A DNA stretch of 64,000 nt from Pseudonocardia autotrophica (GTDB lineage: Bacteria; Actinomycetota; Actinomycetes; Mycobacteriales; Pseudonocardiaceae). Position numbers and translations under genes: made by a program. Below the pieces are notes generated by a model. That model had not been told where the DNA came from, did not search any database, and saw only the letters and a program-made list of their open reading frames with translations. This document shows, one piece after another, positions 23,858 through 34,225 of the stretch. The stretch covers positions 5,518,001 through 5,582,000 of the forward strand of contig NZ_AP018920.1 of assembly GCF_003945385.1 (NCBI RefSeq), read 5' to 3'. Position 1 is the first letter of the stretch, and every line of letters begins with the position of its first letter.

Positions 23858-25001
23858 GCAGCAGGTCCGGATCGTCGAGCACCCGGTCGGTGACGGCCCG
23901 TGCGGTGCCCAGCGCCGCGGCCGGGCGGCCGTGCCCGGAGACCAGCACCTCGACCCCCGCCGACGGGCGGCGCCGGAGGATCTCGGCGCGGACGACCGGG
24001 GCCAATCGGTCACCGAGCGGGGTGAAGCTGCCGCCGAGGACGACTGCGGGCAGATCGACGACGTTGAGCACCGACGCGAGCGCGGCCCCGAGCGCGGTGC
24101 CGGCCCGCTCCAGCGCGGCCAGCGCCACCGGCTCCCCCGCCCGGACCGCCGAGCGCAACGCGGGCAGTCCGTCGGCGCCGGCGTCGGCCAACAGTGCGGG
24201 CAATCCGGCGTACTGCTCGACGCAGCCGGTGCCGCCGCAGCCGCACGGGCGGCCGTCCCGCTCGACGACGACGTGCCCGATCTCGCCGGCCAGCCCGGCG
24301 GCCCCCGGCAGCACCCGCCCGCCGACCACGATGCCGCCGCCGATCCCGATCCCGGCCGAGACGTAGACGAAGTCGGACGCGACCCCCAGGTGCGCGAGCG
24401 CGCCCAGGGTGGCCTCGTTCCCGACCACCACCGGGCGCCCGGCGACCCGGCCGAACAGCTCCCCCGGCCGGGCCCCGGCCAGCAGCGGCAGGTTGGGCGC
24501 CCGCAGCATCTCCGCGTCCGGGCCGGTGCCGCGGACCGGTGCGGGCACGGCCACCCCGGCACCGACGACCGGCCGCCCGGCCCGCTCGCACAGCGCCCGC
24601 ACGTCCCGGGCGGCGCGGCCGAACACCTCGGCGGCGTCCATCGTCCGGTGCTCGCGGCGGCGGTGCATCCGGCGGACGACGCCGCCGTCCAGCCCGACCA
24701 CACAGGCCACCAGCGCGTCGACCTCGACCGACACCCCGACGGCGACCGGACCGGCCGGGGCGAACCGCAGCGGCCGCCCCGGCCTGCCGACCCCACCACG
24801 GCTCGGCGGCCCCTCCGCCAGCACACCGGCGGAGACCAGCGGATCCAGCAGGCTCGCCACGGTCCCCCTGGTCAGACCGGTGGTGCCGGCCAGCGCGGCC
24901 CGTGACGACGGCTCCCCGCGCAGCCTCCCCAGCAGCAGGCCCAGGTTGTGCCTGCGCAGCTCCGCGCTGCGTACCGGTGCTGACGCGGAGGGGGGAGGCA
25001 C
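23847..25001 (-). CDS. ROK-family transcriptional regulator (XylR/NagC type)
   Basis: Sugar-responsive repressor of 384 residues. An N-terminal winged helix-turn-helix (LAGTTGLTRGTVASLLDPLV) is followed by a ROK sugar-kinase-like domain. The domain has GVSVEVDALVACVV, VGNEATLGALAHLG, GIGIGGGIVVGG, the zinc-site sequence GEIGHVVVERDGRPCGCGG with following GCVEQY, and VVLGGS. GTG 25001 is 4 bp from the xylA stop, so it ends the operon ATPase-bgl-xylA-ROK. Control of xylose or xylo-oligosaccharide use is inferred from context. Confidence 0.9.
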   Translation of the reverse strand: MPPPSASAPVRSAELRRHNLGLLLGRLRGEPSSRAALAGTTGLTRGTVASLLDPLVSAGVLAEGPPSRGGVGRPGRPLRFAPAGPVAVGVSVEVDALVACVVGLDGGVVRRMHRRREHRTMDAAEVFGRAARDVRALCERAGRPVVGAGVAVPAPVRGTGPDAEMLRAPNLPLLAGARPGELFGRVAGRPVVVGNEATLGALAHLGVASDFVYVSAGIGIGGGIVVGGRVLPGAAGLAGEIGHVVVERDGRPCGCGGTGCVEQYAGLPALLADAGADGLPALRSAVRAGEPVALAALERAGTALGAALASVLNVVDLPAVVLGGSFTPLGDRLAPVVRAEILRRRPSAGVEVLVSGHGRPAAALGTARAVTDRVLDDPDLLLRP

Positions 25002-25005
25002 CCGA

Positions 25006-26178
25006 TCATCGTGCCCCGGTCAGGTGTTCCAGTGCGAGCTGGTGCAGGCGGACGAAGCCGTACCCGCGCGCTCCGGCGGGCTCGGGATCGAAATCGGTCC
25101 ACGCGGACCGGTCGGCGAGCAGCTCGGCGGCGGTCTCGCCGGGTGCCAGGGTCGGCTCGGACAGCTCCGCGACGCGCGCCTCGGCCAGCGCCGCGACCAC
25201 CTCCGGATCGGCCCGGAACGCCGCGGCCCGCTCCCGCAGCAGCAGGTAGGTCCGCATGTTCGCCTCGGCCGACGCCCACACGCCGTCGAGGTCCTCGGTG
25301 CGCGACGGCTTGTAGTCGAAGTGCCGCGGGCCGTCGTAGCCCGCGGTCTCCAGCAGGTCGACCAGCGCGAACGCGTTGAGCAGGTCGCCGTGGCCGAACA
25401 CCAGGTCCTGGTCGTACTTGATCCCGCGCTGGCCGTTCAGGTCGATGTGGAACAGCTTGCCCGCCCACAGCGCCTGGGCCACCCCGTGCGCCATGTTCAG
25501 CCCGGCCATCTGCTCGTGCCCGACCTCCGGGTTCACCCCGACCAGCTCGGGATGGGCGAGCTTCTCGACGAAGGCCAGCGCGTGCCCGACGGTCGGGAGC
25601 AGGATGTCGCCGCGCGGCTCGTTGGGCTTCGGCTCGATCGCGAACCGGATGTCGTGGCCGCGCTCCAGGACGTACGAGCAGAGCAGGTCCATCGCCTCCC
25701 GGTAGCGGTCCAGCGCCGCCCGCACGTCCTTCGCCGAGTCGTACTCCGAGCCCTCCCGGCCGCCCCACAGCACGAAGGTCCGCGCGCCCAGCTCGGCGGC
25801 GAGCTCCACGTTGTGCAGCACCTTGCGCAGCGCGAACCGGCGCACCGAGCGGTCGTTGGAGGTGAACCCGCCGTCCTTGAACACCGGGTGCGAGAACAGG
25901 TTCGTGGTGATCATCGGGACGGTCATCCCGGTCGCGTCGCAGGCCTCCCGGAGCCGGGCGATCTGCTTGTCCCGGGTGCCGGCGTCGGCACCGAAGCCGA
26001 ACAGGTCGTCGTCGTGGAAGGTCAGGCCCCATGCGCCGAGGCCGGCCAGCCGCTCGACGGCCTCGACGACGTCGAGCGCCGGGCGGGTCGGGTCGCCGAA
26101 CGGGTCGGCCGCGCGCCAGCCGACGGTCCACAGCCCGAACGAGAAGCGATCGGCCGGGGTGGGGGCGGGCACGCTCAT
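25006..26178 (-). CDS. xylA: Xylose isomerase
   Basis: Converts D-xylose to D-xylulose (and glucose to fructose) using two Mg2+/Mn2+ ions. It has 390 residues, the class I length of streptomycete enzymes. The catalytic His lies in [13 protein letters not shown], the metal ligands in [28 protein letters not shown] and [16 protein letters not shown], and [10 protein letters not shown] closes the barrel. ATG 26178 follows AGGAGA and overlaps the beta-glucosidase stop (ATGA). No xylulokinase gene is in the window, so that step must be encoded elsewhere. Confidence 0.96.
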   Translation of the reverse strand: MSVPAPTPADRFSFGLWTVGWRAADPFGDPTRPALDVVEAVERLAGLGAWGLTFHDDDLFGFGADAGTRDKQIARLREACDATGMTVPMITTNLFSHPVFKDGGFTSNDRSVRRFALRKVLHNVELAAELGARTFVLWGGREGSEYDSAKDVRAALDRYREAMDLLCSYVLERGHDIRFAIEPKPNEPRGDILLPTVGHALAFVEKLAHPELVGVNPEVGHEQMAGLNMAHGVAQALWAGKLFHIDLNGQRGIKYDQDLVFGHGDLLNAFALVDLLETAGYDGPRHFDYKPSRTEDLDGVWASAEANMRTYLLLRERAAAFRADPEVVAALAEARVAELSEPTLAPGETAAELLADRSAWTDFDPEPAGARGYGFVRLHQLALEHLTGAR

Positions 26179-27604
26179 GCGGCATCTCCTGTGTCGAGGG
26201 TGAGGCTGTTGGTACGGACGACGCCGGCGTAGAACCGGGCGCTGTCCTTGGGCGTGCGGACCTGGGTGGCGTAGTCGACGTGCACCACGCCGAACCGCTT
26301 CGCGTACCCCCAGGCCCATTCGAAGTTGTCGAGCAGCGACCAGACGTAGTAGCCGCGCACCGGTGCGCCCTCGGCGATCACGTCAGCCAGCGCGGCGAGG
26401 TGCCCGCGCAGGTAGGCGACCCGCTCGGGATCGGCGACGGTCCCGTCCGAACCGGGTTCGTCGGGGAAGGCGGCACCGTTCTCGGTCACCACCATCTCCA
26501 GCCCGGGGTGCTCGCGGTCGATCCGCCGGACCACCTCCGCCAGCCCGCGGGCGTCGATCCCCCAGCCCATGTCGGTCAGCGGGCCGACCGGACGCGGGAA
26601 CTCGACGTCGTCGCAGGCGATCCAGGGCGATCCGGTGCCGTCGCCGTGCCCGTCGGCGGTCTCCCGGGGCCGCTCGCGGGTCCAGTGCCGCACGTGGGTG
26701 GGGGTGTAGTAGTTCACGCCGAGCACGTCCGGCGGGACCAGGGCGAGCTCCTCGTCACCGGAGCGGACGAACGACCAGTCGGTGATGTCCGCGGTGTCGG
26801 CGACCACGTCGGCCGGGTAGCCACCGGTCAGCATCGGCTGCAGGAACAGCCGGTTCTGCAGACCGTCCACCCGGCGGGCGGCGTCCCGATCCGCCGCGGA
26901 ACCGGTCTCCGGCACCACCCAGGCCAGGTTCAGGCTGACCGCGATCCGGGCCGACGGCACCCGTTCCCGGATCGCCCTCGCGGCCAGCCCGTGCGCCAGG
27001 TTGAGGTGGTGCACCGCGGCCAGCGCGGCGGCCGGATCGGTCCGGCCCGGGGCGTGCACCCCGGCCGCGTAGCCGAGGAACGCGCTGCACCACGGCTCGT
27101 TCAGGGTGGTGAACAGCCCGACCCGGTCGCCCAGCTCCGCCGCGACGACCGCGGCGTACTCGGCGAACCGGTAAGAGGTGGCCCGTGAGGTCCACCCCCC
27201 GGCGTCCTCGAGGGCCTGGGGCAGGTCCCAGTGGTAGAGCGTCACCACCGGCGTGATGCCCGCGGCGAGCAGTGTGTCGACCAGCCGCGCGTAGAACGCG
27301 AGCCCGGCCGGGTTCACCGGGCCCAGCCGCTCGGCGTCGACCTGCGGGGTGATCCGGCTCCAGCTGATCGAGAACCGGTAGGAGTGCAGGCCGAGCTCGC
27401 GCATCAGCGCGACGTCGGCATCGACCCGGTGATAGTGGTCGGCGGCGACGTCGCCGGTGTCCCCGCCCACGGTCCGGCCGGGGGTGTGCGCGTAGGTGTC
27501 CCAGATCGACGGCGTGCGGCCGTCCTCGTCGACCGCGCCCTCGATCTGGTACGCGGCGGTGGCCGCGCCCCAGTCGAAGCCGGGCGGGAAGCTGCGGGCC
27601 GCGC

Positions 27605-27608
<4 letters not shown>
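26175..27608 (-). CDS. bglA: GH1 beta-glucosidase
   Basis: Retaining family 1 glycoside hydrolase of 477 residues that cleaves beta-linked di- and oligosaccharides in the cytoplasm (no signal peptide). It has the N-terminal signature [19 protein letters not shown], acid/base Glu in TTLNEPW (E171) and nucleophile Glu in VVTENGAAF (E376). The fit to an importer-linked intracellular beta-glucosidase or beta-xylosidase is good; the exact sugar is not fixed. It overlaps both neighbours by ATGA, so it is translationally coupled to the ABC ATPase and xylose isomerase genes. Confidence 0.93.
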
Positions 27609-28702
<1,094 letters not shown>

Positions 28703-28809
28703 GTTCGTCGGTCCTCTCGTCGCGGGCCGGCGGCGGTGCCGGCGGGAGATGTCTAGCCGCGCCGTGGCCTCCGCCACTAGCATTTGTTCATTGCCCGTAC
28801 GAACTCACC

Positions 28810-28816
28810 GGGGAGG
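28810..28816 (+). promoter_or_regulatory. Shine-Dalgarno GGGGAGG before a proposed ATC start
   Basis: GGGGAGG lies 5 nt before an in-frame ATC (28822). No in-frame ATG, GTG or TTG exists between a GTG at 28654 and the helix-turn-helix of the following ROK gene. Confidence 0.5.
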
Positions 28817-28821
28817 CCGTC

Positions 28822-29886
28822 ATCGTCGCGAACGGCCGGATCGCCGCGGGTGACCTGCGCAGACACCATCTGGGACTGGTGCTGGGCACGGTCGTCCGGA
28901 ACGCACCGATCACCCGCGCCGCGGTCGCGGCGCAGACCGGGCTGACCCGCTCGACGGTGTCCGGGCTGACCGCCGACCTGATCGAGGGCGGCCTGGTGCG
29001 CGACATCGGGACCGGTCCGGAGACCGGCACCGGGCGCCCCGGGCAGCGCCTGGTGCCCGACCCGGCCGGGCCGGTCGGGATCGGCCTGCAGGTCGAGACC
29101 GACGGCGTCGGCGGCTGCCTGGTCGATCTGGCCGGACACGCCGGGGCCCGCCGGTGGCGGCGGGCGGATCTCGACGGGGCCGGTCCGGCCGCCGTCGCGG
29201 CCGCGCTGGGCCCGGTGCTGGGCGAGCTGCTGCTCGCCGCGGCGGCCGGGGACCGGCCCGCCGCCGGGATCGTCGTCGGCCTGCCAGGACCGCCCGGCGC
29301 ACCCGGCGCGGAGATCGGCGCGCTGCTCGCCGCCGAGGCGGACGCCGTGGGTGCCGGCGGGATCGGACTGTCGGTCCGGTGCGGGGTGCCGCTGGCCGCC
29401 GGGGCCGAGCCGGTCGGGGCCGGGGTGTCGGTCTTCGTCGGCGGGCGCTCGGAGACCGGAGTGGTGCTGCTGCACGACGGGCGGGCCGGCGACGGCGACG
29501 CCGCCACCCGGTTCGGTCATCTCCCGGTGCGGGGCGGCCGGAGCCGGTGCCACTGCGGCCGGCAGGGGTGCGTGACCGCCGAGGCCCGCCCGACCCGTGC
29601 CGGCCTCGGCGGCGATCAGGAGCTGCGCCGGGCCGGGCGGGCACTGGGCCGGGCGCTGGCCGGGTTCGCCGCGCCGCTGGATCCGGCACAGGTCGTGCTG
29701 GGCGGGCGGTTCAGCACCGCCGACGACGCGTTCGTCGCGGCGGTGGCGGGCGAGCTCGCCCGGCACGGGATCGGTCCGGACCGGTTGTGCCGCTCCGCAC
29801 TCGGCCCGGACGCGGTGATGCGCGGCGCCGGCGCCACCGCGGTCGCCGCGCTGGTCGCGGACCCGGGCCGGTGGCTCGCCGACTGA
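28822..29886 (+). CDS. ROK-family regulator, divergent from the sugar operon
   Basis: Second ROK repressor of this locus, about 354 residues. An N-terminal winged helix (VAAQTGLTRSTVSGLTADLI) follows the family's usual LRRHHLGLVL lead-in. The ROK domain is degraded in places but keeps the zinc motif RCHCGRQGCVTAE and VVLGGRFS; the usual GxGxGxG strand is poor. The start is problematic. The only conventional in-frame codon is GTG 28654, which would run across the divergent promoter and into the ATPase gene. A good ribosome-binding site points instead to ATC 28822, giving IVANGRIAAGDLRRHH. Probably controls the divergent ATPase-bgl-xylA operon. Confidence 0.82.
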   Translation: MVANGRIAAGDLRRHHLGLVLGTVVRNAPITRAAVAAQTGLTRSTVSGLTADLIEGGLVRDIGTGPETGTGRPGQRLVPDPAGPVGIGLQVETDGVGGCLVDLAGHAGARRWRRADLDGAGPAAVAAALGPVLGELLLAAAAGDRPAAGIVVGLPGPPGAPGAEIGALLAAEADAVGAGGIGLSVRCGVPLAAGAEPVGAGVSVFVGGRSETGVVLLHDGRAGDGDAATRFGHLPVRGGRSRCHCGRQGCVTAEARPTRAGLGGDQELRRAGRALGRALAGFAAPLDPAQVVLGGRFSTADDAFVAAVAGELARHGIGPDRLCRSALGPDAVMRGAGATAVAALVADPGRWLAD

Positions 29887-29888
29887 GC

Positions 29889-29911
29889 GACCGGCCGCAC
29901 CCCGGCCGGTC
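29889..29911. terminator. Bidirectional hairpin between ROK and LacI genes
   Basis: GACCGGCCG and CGGCCGGTC form a perfect 9-bp stem around a 5-nt loop, filling the gap between the two convergent stops. Confidence 0.75.
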
Positions 29912-30926
29912 AGGCCTTCGGCGCCGCCGTGCTCGTCCGGACCACCAGGTCGGTGGCCAGCTCCAGGCGCGGAGCGGTCCCGTCGGCCTCGGTCCGCGGT
30001 TCCTGCACGGCCAGCCGCACCGCCTCCGCGGCCATCCGGGCCAGTGGCTGGCGGACCGTGGTCAACGCCGGGCTCAGGTACTCGCAGAGCGCGATGTCGT
30101 CGAACCCGGCGACGCTCAGGTCGTCGGGAATCCGCAGGCCGCGCCGCGCCGCTTCCTGGTAGACGCCGACCGCCTGCATGTCGGATCCGGCGAAGATCGC
30201 GGTCGGCGGGTCGGCGAGATCGAGCAGATCGACCGCGCCGCGGTGCCCACCGCCGACCAGGAAGTCGCCGTAGCGGATCAGGTCCTCGTCGACCGCGATG
30301 TCGGCCCGGCGCAACGCCGCACGGTAGCCGTCGACCCGCTGCTGGCTGCTGGAGAGCCGGGGCGGGCCGGAGACGATCCCGATCCGCCGGTGGCCCAGCG
30401 AGAGCAGGTGCTCGACGGCACTCAGCCCACCCGCCCAGTTGGTCGCACCGACCGTCGCGAACGACGGGTCGTCGCCGCCGACCGGGTCGAGCAGCACCAC
30501 CGGGACGTCCAGCGCGACCAGGGTGGCCGCGGTGTCCGGGTCCTGGTCGCCGACCACCACGACGACGCCGTCGGTGCCCCGACCGGCGATCCGGTCCAGC
30601 CAGGCCCGCGAGCCCGGCTCGTCGTTCTGCGAGGTGTTGAGCACGACCTGGCGGTCGGTGCGCCGGGCCTCGACCTCGGCACCGCGCAGCACCTCCATCG
30701 CCCAGAACGAGTCGAGCCGGTCCAGCACCACGTCGACCAGCCCGGTCCGGCGCCGGGGCGCCGAGGCGCCGCGCCTGCGGTAGCCGCTCTCGGCCATCAC
30801 CTGCTGCACCCGTTCCCGGGTCGCGACGGCGACGTCGGCCCGCCCGTTGAGGACCTTGGAGACGGTCGGGACCGACACGCCTGCCTGCTCCGCGACCTCG
30901 GCGATCGTCACACGGCTGCGATTCAC
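29910..30926 (-). CDS. LacI-family sugar repressor
   Basis: Repressor of 338 residues. The LacI helix-turn-helix and hinge are clear (VTIAEVAEQAGVSVPTVSKVLNGRADV), followed by a periplasmic-binding-protein-like effector domain (GLVDVVLDRLDSFWAME, DGVVVVVGDQDP, IGIVSGPP, AIFAGSDMQAVGVYQ, LSVAGFDDIALCEYLSPALTTV). It starts at GTG 30926. Divergent from the binding-protein operon, whose promoter region holds two copies of the palindrome GAAACTTTC, close to known actinobacterial xylan/xylo-oligosaccharide repressor sites. It most likely represses the transporter and itself until a sugar binds (inference). Confidence 0.93.
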   Translation of the reverse strand: MNRSRVTIAEVAEQAGVSVPTVSKVLNGRADVAVATRERVQQVMAESGYRRRGASAPRRRTGLVDVVLDRLDSFWAMEVLRGAEVEARRTDRQVVLNTSQNDEPGSRAWLDRIAGRGTDGVVVVVGDQDPDTAATLVALDVPVVLLDPVGGDDPSFATVGATNWAGGLSAVEHLLSLGHRRIGIVSGPPRLSSSQQRVDGYRAALRRADIAVDEDLIRYGDFLVGGGHRGAVDLLDLADPPTAIFAGSDMQAVGVYQEAARRGLRIPDDLSVAGFDDIALCEYLSPALTTVRQPLARMAAEAVRLAVQEPRTEADGTAPRLELATDLVVRTSTAAPKA

Positions 30927-30940
30927 AGCGCGACGGTATC

Positions 30941-30949
30941 GAAACTTTC
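30941..30949. promoter_or_regulatory. LacI operator, copy 1
   Basis: GAAACTTTC palindrome 15 bp upstream of the lacI-type start codon, placed to autoregulate the repressor. Identical to copy 2, 100 bp away. Confidence 0.65.
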
Positions 30950-30986
30950 AGTCGAAGTCCCGGGTGAAACGCGGCACTTCCCCTCC

Positions 30987-31015
30987 TTGACGACAGGTTC
31001 CTTGAGGCCTAACTT
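30987..31015 (+). promoter_or_regulatory. Promoter of the sugar ABC operon
   Basis: TTGACG (30987-30992), a 17-bp spacer and TAACTT (31010-31015), a good sigma-70-type promoter for this GC-rich DNA. The transcript would start near 31022, about 20 bp before the second operator. Confidence 0.65.
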
Positions 31016-31040
31016 GCGTCCAGCGCCTTCGCAAGTCTCG

Positions 31041-31049
31041 GAAACTTTC
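31041..31049. promoter_or_regulatory. LacI operator, copy 2
   Basis: GAAACTTTC just downstream of the predicted transcription start, where a bound repressor would act as a roadblock. The 100-bp spacing to copy 1 would allow looping between sites. Confidence 0.65.
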
Positions 31050-31075
31050 GATCGGCCCCGCTCGAAGGAGAGCTC

Positions 31076-32392
31076 ATGTCGACCTCGTCACGCGTACGCA
31101 GGACCCTCGTCGCTGCCGCACTCGCCACCGGACTCGCGGTCACCGCGGCCTGTGGCACCGCCGGCCCCCAGGAAGCCGGAGGAGGTGATGAGCTCCGGCT
31201 CTGGACCCTGCAGAACGAGGGCATCAACACCGTCCAGCAGGCGGCCGTCGACGGCTTCAACGCCGAAGGTGGCCCGCAGATCGAGCTGACCACCTACCTG
31301 AACGACCCGTACAAGTCCGCGCTGCAGACCGCGATCGGTTCGCCGAACGGGCCGGACATCTTCTACAACTGGGGCGGCGGGAACCTGAAGGGCTACGTCG
31401 ACGCCGGCCAGGTCGCCGACCTGACCGCCGCGCTCGATGCGGACCCGGAGGTCAAGGAGACCTTCATCCCGCAGGTCCTGGAGACCGGCACGATCGACGG
31501 CAAGGTCACCGGCATCCCGATGCAGGGCGTCCAGCCGCTGTCGTTCTTCTACAACAAGGACGCCTTCGCCGAGGCCGGCGTCACCGAGTTCCCGACCACC
31601 TGGACCGGCTTCCTGGAGGCCGTGGACCAGCTCAAGGCCGCGGGCATCCAGCCGATCGCGCTGGCCGGCGCGCAGACCTGGACCTCGATGATGTACCCCG
31701 AGTACTTCCTCGACCGGATCGGTGGCCCGGAGAAGTTCCAGGCCATCGCCGACGGCGAGCCCGGCGCCTGGCGCGACCCGGCCGTCATCGAGTCGATGCG
31801 GATGGTCCAGGACCTGGTCGACCGGGAGGCGTTCGGCACGAACTTCACCGCCGTCGACTACGACAACCAGGCCTCCCAGGCACTGCTGACCAGCGGCCGG
31901 GCCGGTATGGAGCTGATGGGCTCCTGGCAGGTCACCAGCCTGAACGACAACTTCCCCGACTTCCTGGAGCAGGACAAGCTGGGCTGGGCGCCGTTCCCGG
32001 CGATCGAGGGCGGCGCGGGCGACCCGGCCAACGTGATCGGGAACCCGTCGAACTACTACTCGGTCAGCGCGGGCTCCGCGAACGTCGAGGCCGCCACCGA
32101 GTTCCTGATGAACGGGATGACCAGCCCCGAGTACGTGCAGGGCATGTTGGAGAAGGGCCAGGTCCCGGCCCTCACCGGGATCGAGGACCAGGTGGCCTCG
32201 ACCGGGCCGTTCGCCGACTTCAACACCTACACCTACGAGCAGACCAAGGCCGCGCCGACCTTCGTGCAGTCCTGGGACCAGGCGCTGCCCGCCGCCGAGG
32301 CGCAGACCATGCTCACCAACCTGTCGAAGGTCTTCACCAAGGAGTTCACCCCGGAGCAGTTCGCCGACGCGATGGACACGGCGAGCCGGTGA
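31076..32392 (+). CDS. Sugar ABC transporter substrate-binding lipoprotein
   Basis: Extracellular solute-binding protein (family 1) of 438 residues that captures an oligosaccharide and delivers it to the permeases. A signal peptide (VRRTLVAAALATGLAVTAAC) ends in a lipobox with Cys26, so the protein is lipid-anchored outside the membrane. The mature chain has DELRLWTLQNEGIN, GPDIFYNWGGGNLKGYVDAG and PMQGVQPLSFFYNKDAF, typical of carbohydrate-binding members. GAAGGAGAG precedes ATG 31076. First gene of a four-gene operon; its stop overlaps the next start by 4 bp. Confidence 0.94.
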   Translation: MSTSSRVRRTLVAAALATGLAVTAACGTAGPQEAGGGDELRLWTLQNEGINTVQQAAVDGFNAEGGPQIELTTYLNDPYKSALQTAIGSPNGPDIFYNWGGGNLKGYVDAGQVADLTAALDADPEVKETFIPQVLETGTIDGKVTGIPMQGVQPLSFFYNKDAFAEAGVTEFPTTWTGFLEAVDQLKAAGIQPIALAGAQTWTSMMYPEYFLDRIGGPEKFQAIADGEPGAWRDPAVIESMRMVQDLVDREAFGTNFTAVDYDNQASQALLTSGRAGMELMGSWQVTSLNDNFPDFLEQDKLGWAPFPAIEGGAGDPANVIGNPSNYYSVSAGSANVEAATEFLMNGMTSPEYVQGMLEKGQVPALTGIEDQVASTGPFADFNTYTYEQTKAAPTFVQSWDQALPAAEAQTMLTNLSKVFTKEFTPEQFADAMDTASR

Positions 32393-33285
32393 GCAGTGCC
32401 ACCGCGGTACGGGCGGGGCGGCCCGGATTCGTCTGGGTCGCCCCCGCCCTGACCTTCTTCGGGCTGTTCGCGCTGCTGCCCATGGTCGTGGTGGTGTACC
32501 TCAGCTTCACCGCCTACGACGGCCTGAACCCACCACAGTGGGTGGGCCTGGAGAACTGGACCCGGCTCGGGGCCGATCCGCTGTTCATCGAGACGCTGCG
32601 GCTGTCGTTCCTGCTGACGGCCGCGTCCTGGGTGCTGCAGACCGCGGTGGCGCTGCCGCTCGGGGTCTGGCTGGCCCGGCGCGGCCGGTCCCGCGCGCTG
32701 CTCGCCGCGATCTTCTTCATCCCGCTGCTGATGTCCAGCGCCGCCATCGCCGTGCTGTGGGGCACCCTGCTCGACCCGAACTTCGGGCTCGCCTCGGTGC
32801 TCGGCCCGCTGGTCGGGATCGACGACGGCAACATCATCGGGGACAGCCGGTACGCCTTCGCCGCGGTGATCCTGGTGATCGGCTGGCAGTACATGCCGTT
32901 CCACACGCTGCTCTACCAGGCCGCGGCCCGGGCGATCCCGGTGCAGCTCTACGAGGCGGCCCGGATCGACGGGGCCGGCCGCTGGCGCACCTTCCGGTCG
33001 ATCACCGTCCCGCAGCTGCGGGACACGATCATCACCTCCGGGGTGCTGATCGTCGTCGGTTCGATGACCACCTTCGAGGTGGTCCTGATCCTCACCGGCG
33101 GCGGGCCCGGCACGTCGACCCGGATCCTGCCGCTGCACATGTACCTCGAGGGGTTCCGGAGCTTCGACATGGGCTACGCGAGCGCGCTGGCGGTGGTGCT
33201 CCTGGTGATCGGGACGGCGCTGTCGCTGTTCATCGCGCGGGTCACCGGTTACCGCAAGATGGCGAGCCAGCGGGAGGGGATGTGA
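32389..33285 (+). CDS. Sugar ABC transporter permease (MalF/UgpA type)
   Basis: Integral membrane permease of 298 residues with six predicted helices (first PALTFFGLFALLPMVVVVYL). The cytoplasmic EAA loop that contacts the ATPase reads YEAARIDGAGRWRTFRSITVPQL. Starts at GTG 32389 overlapping the binding-protein stop (GTGA). Works with the next gene as a heterodimer. Confidence 0.93.
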   Translation: MSSATAVRAGRPGFVWVAPALTFFGLFALLPMVVVVYLSFTAYDGLNPPQWVGLENWTRLGADPLFIETLRLSFLLTAASWVLQTAVALPLGVWLARRGRSRALLAAIFFIPLLMSSAAIAVLWGTLLDPNFGLASVLGPLVGIDDGNIIGDSRYAFAAVILVIGWQYMPFHTLLYQAAARAIPVQLYEAARIDGAGRWRTFRSITVPQLRDTIITSGVLIVVGSMTTFEVVLILTGGGPGTSTRILPLHMYLEGFRSFDMGYASALAVVLLVIGTALSLFIARVTGYRKMASQREGM

Positions 33286-34193
33286 CCTCCGTGTCCACCG
33301 CCACCACCCCGACCGCCCCGGCCGGGCCGGACCGCACCACCGGCACCCCCGATCCGCCGCCCCGCCGCGGACGGCTGCGGCGCGGGTTCAACTGGCTGGG
33401 CGGGCTCGGCGCGGGCGTCTGGTTCGTGCTGGTCGCCGTGCCGCTGTACTTCCTGTTCGTCACCAGCCTCCGGTCGTCGTCGGAGTACCTGACCGACGGC
33501 CCGCTCGCGGTGCCCTCCGGACTGACGTTCGAGAACTACGTCGACGTCCTGACCTCGAACTTCCCGCGCTACTTCCTGAACAACGTGATCGTCGCGGCGG
33601 CCTGCGTCGCGATCGTGCTGCTGCTGGCGCTGCCCGCGGCGTACGCGATCGTGCGCAGCCGCAACCGCTCGGTCGCCCGGGCGTTCTCGGTGATGCTGCT
33701 CGGCCTGGCCGTCCCGGCGCAGGCCGTGATCGTCCCGCTCTACCTGATGGTCACCCAGCTGCGGCTCTACGACACCCTGCTGGCGATCATCCTGCCGACC
33801 GCGGCGTTCGCGCTGCCGCTGGCGGTGGTGGTGCTGACCTCCAGCCTGCGCGACATCCCGAACGAGCTGTTCGAGGCGGCCGTCCTGGACGGCGCCGGAC
33901 CGGCCCGCACCCTGGTCTCGCTGGTGCTGCCGCTGGCCCGGCCCGGACTCGCCACGATCGGCATCTTCACCGCGCTGCAGGCCTGGAACGGGTTCCTGTT
34001 CCCGCTCGTCCTGACCCAGGACGCGTCGGTCCGGGTGCTCACCCTGGGCCTGTGGGACTACCAGGGCCAGTACGGCACGAACGTCCCGCTGATCACCGCG
34101 GCGGTGCTGCTGTCGCTGCTCCCGCTGCTGGTCGTGTACCTGCTCGGCCGCCGCTACCTGCTGGCCGGCCTGACCGCCGGCGCCGGCCGCTGA
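33282..34193 (+). CDS. Sugar ABC transporter permease (MalG/UgpE type)
   Basis: Second membrane subunit, 303 residues with six helices. A Pro/Thr-rich cytoplasmic N-terminus precedes the first helix (GLGAGVWFVLVAVPLYFLFV). The EAA motif reads NELFEAAVLDGAGPARTLVSLVLPLARPG. GTG 33282 overlaps the previous stop (GTGA); GTG 33291 is an alternative start. The likely ATPase partner is encoded divergently at 27605-28702. Confidence 0.93.
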   Translation: MTSVSTATTPTAPAGPDRTTGTPDPPPRRGRLRRGFNWLGGLGAGVWFVLVAVPLYFLFVTSLRSSSEYLTDGPLAVPSGLTFENYVDVLTSNFPRYFLNNVIVAAACVAIVLLLALPAAYAIVRSRNRSVARAFSVMLLGLAVPAQAVIVPLYLMVTQLRLYDTLLAIILPTAAFALPLAVVVLTSSLRDIPNELFEAAVLDGAGPARTLVSLVLPLARPGLATIGIFTALQAWNGFLFPLVLTQDASVRVLTLGLWDYQGQYGTNVPLITAAVLLSLLPLLVVYLLGRRYLLAGLTAGAGR

Positions 34194-34225
34194 CCGGCCG
34201 GCCGGCCGCAACCCGAAAGGACTCC

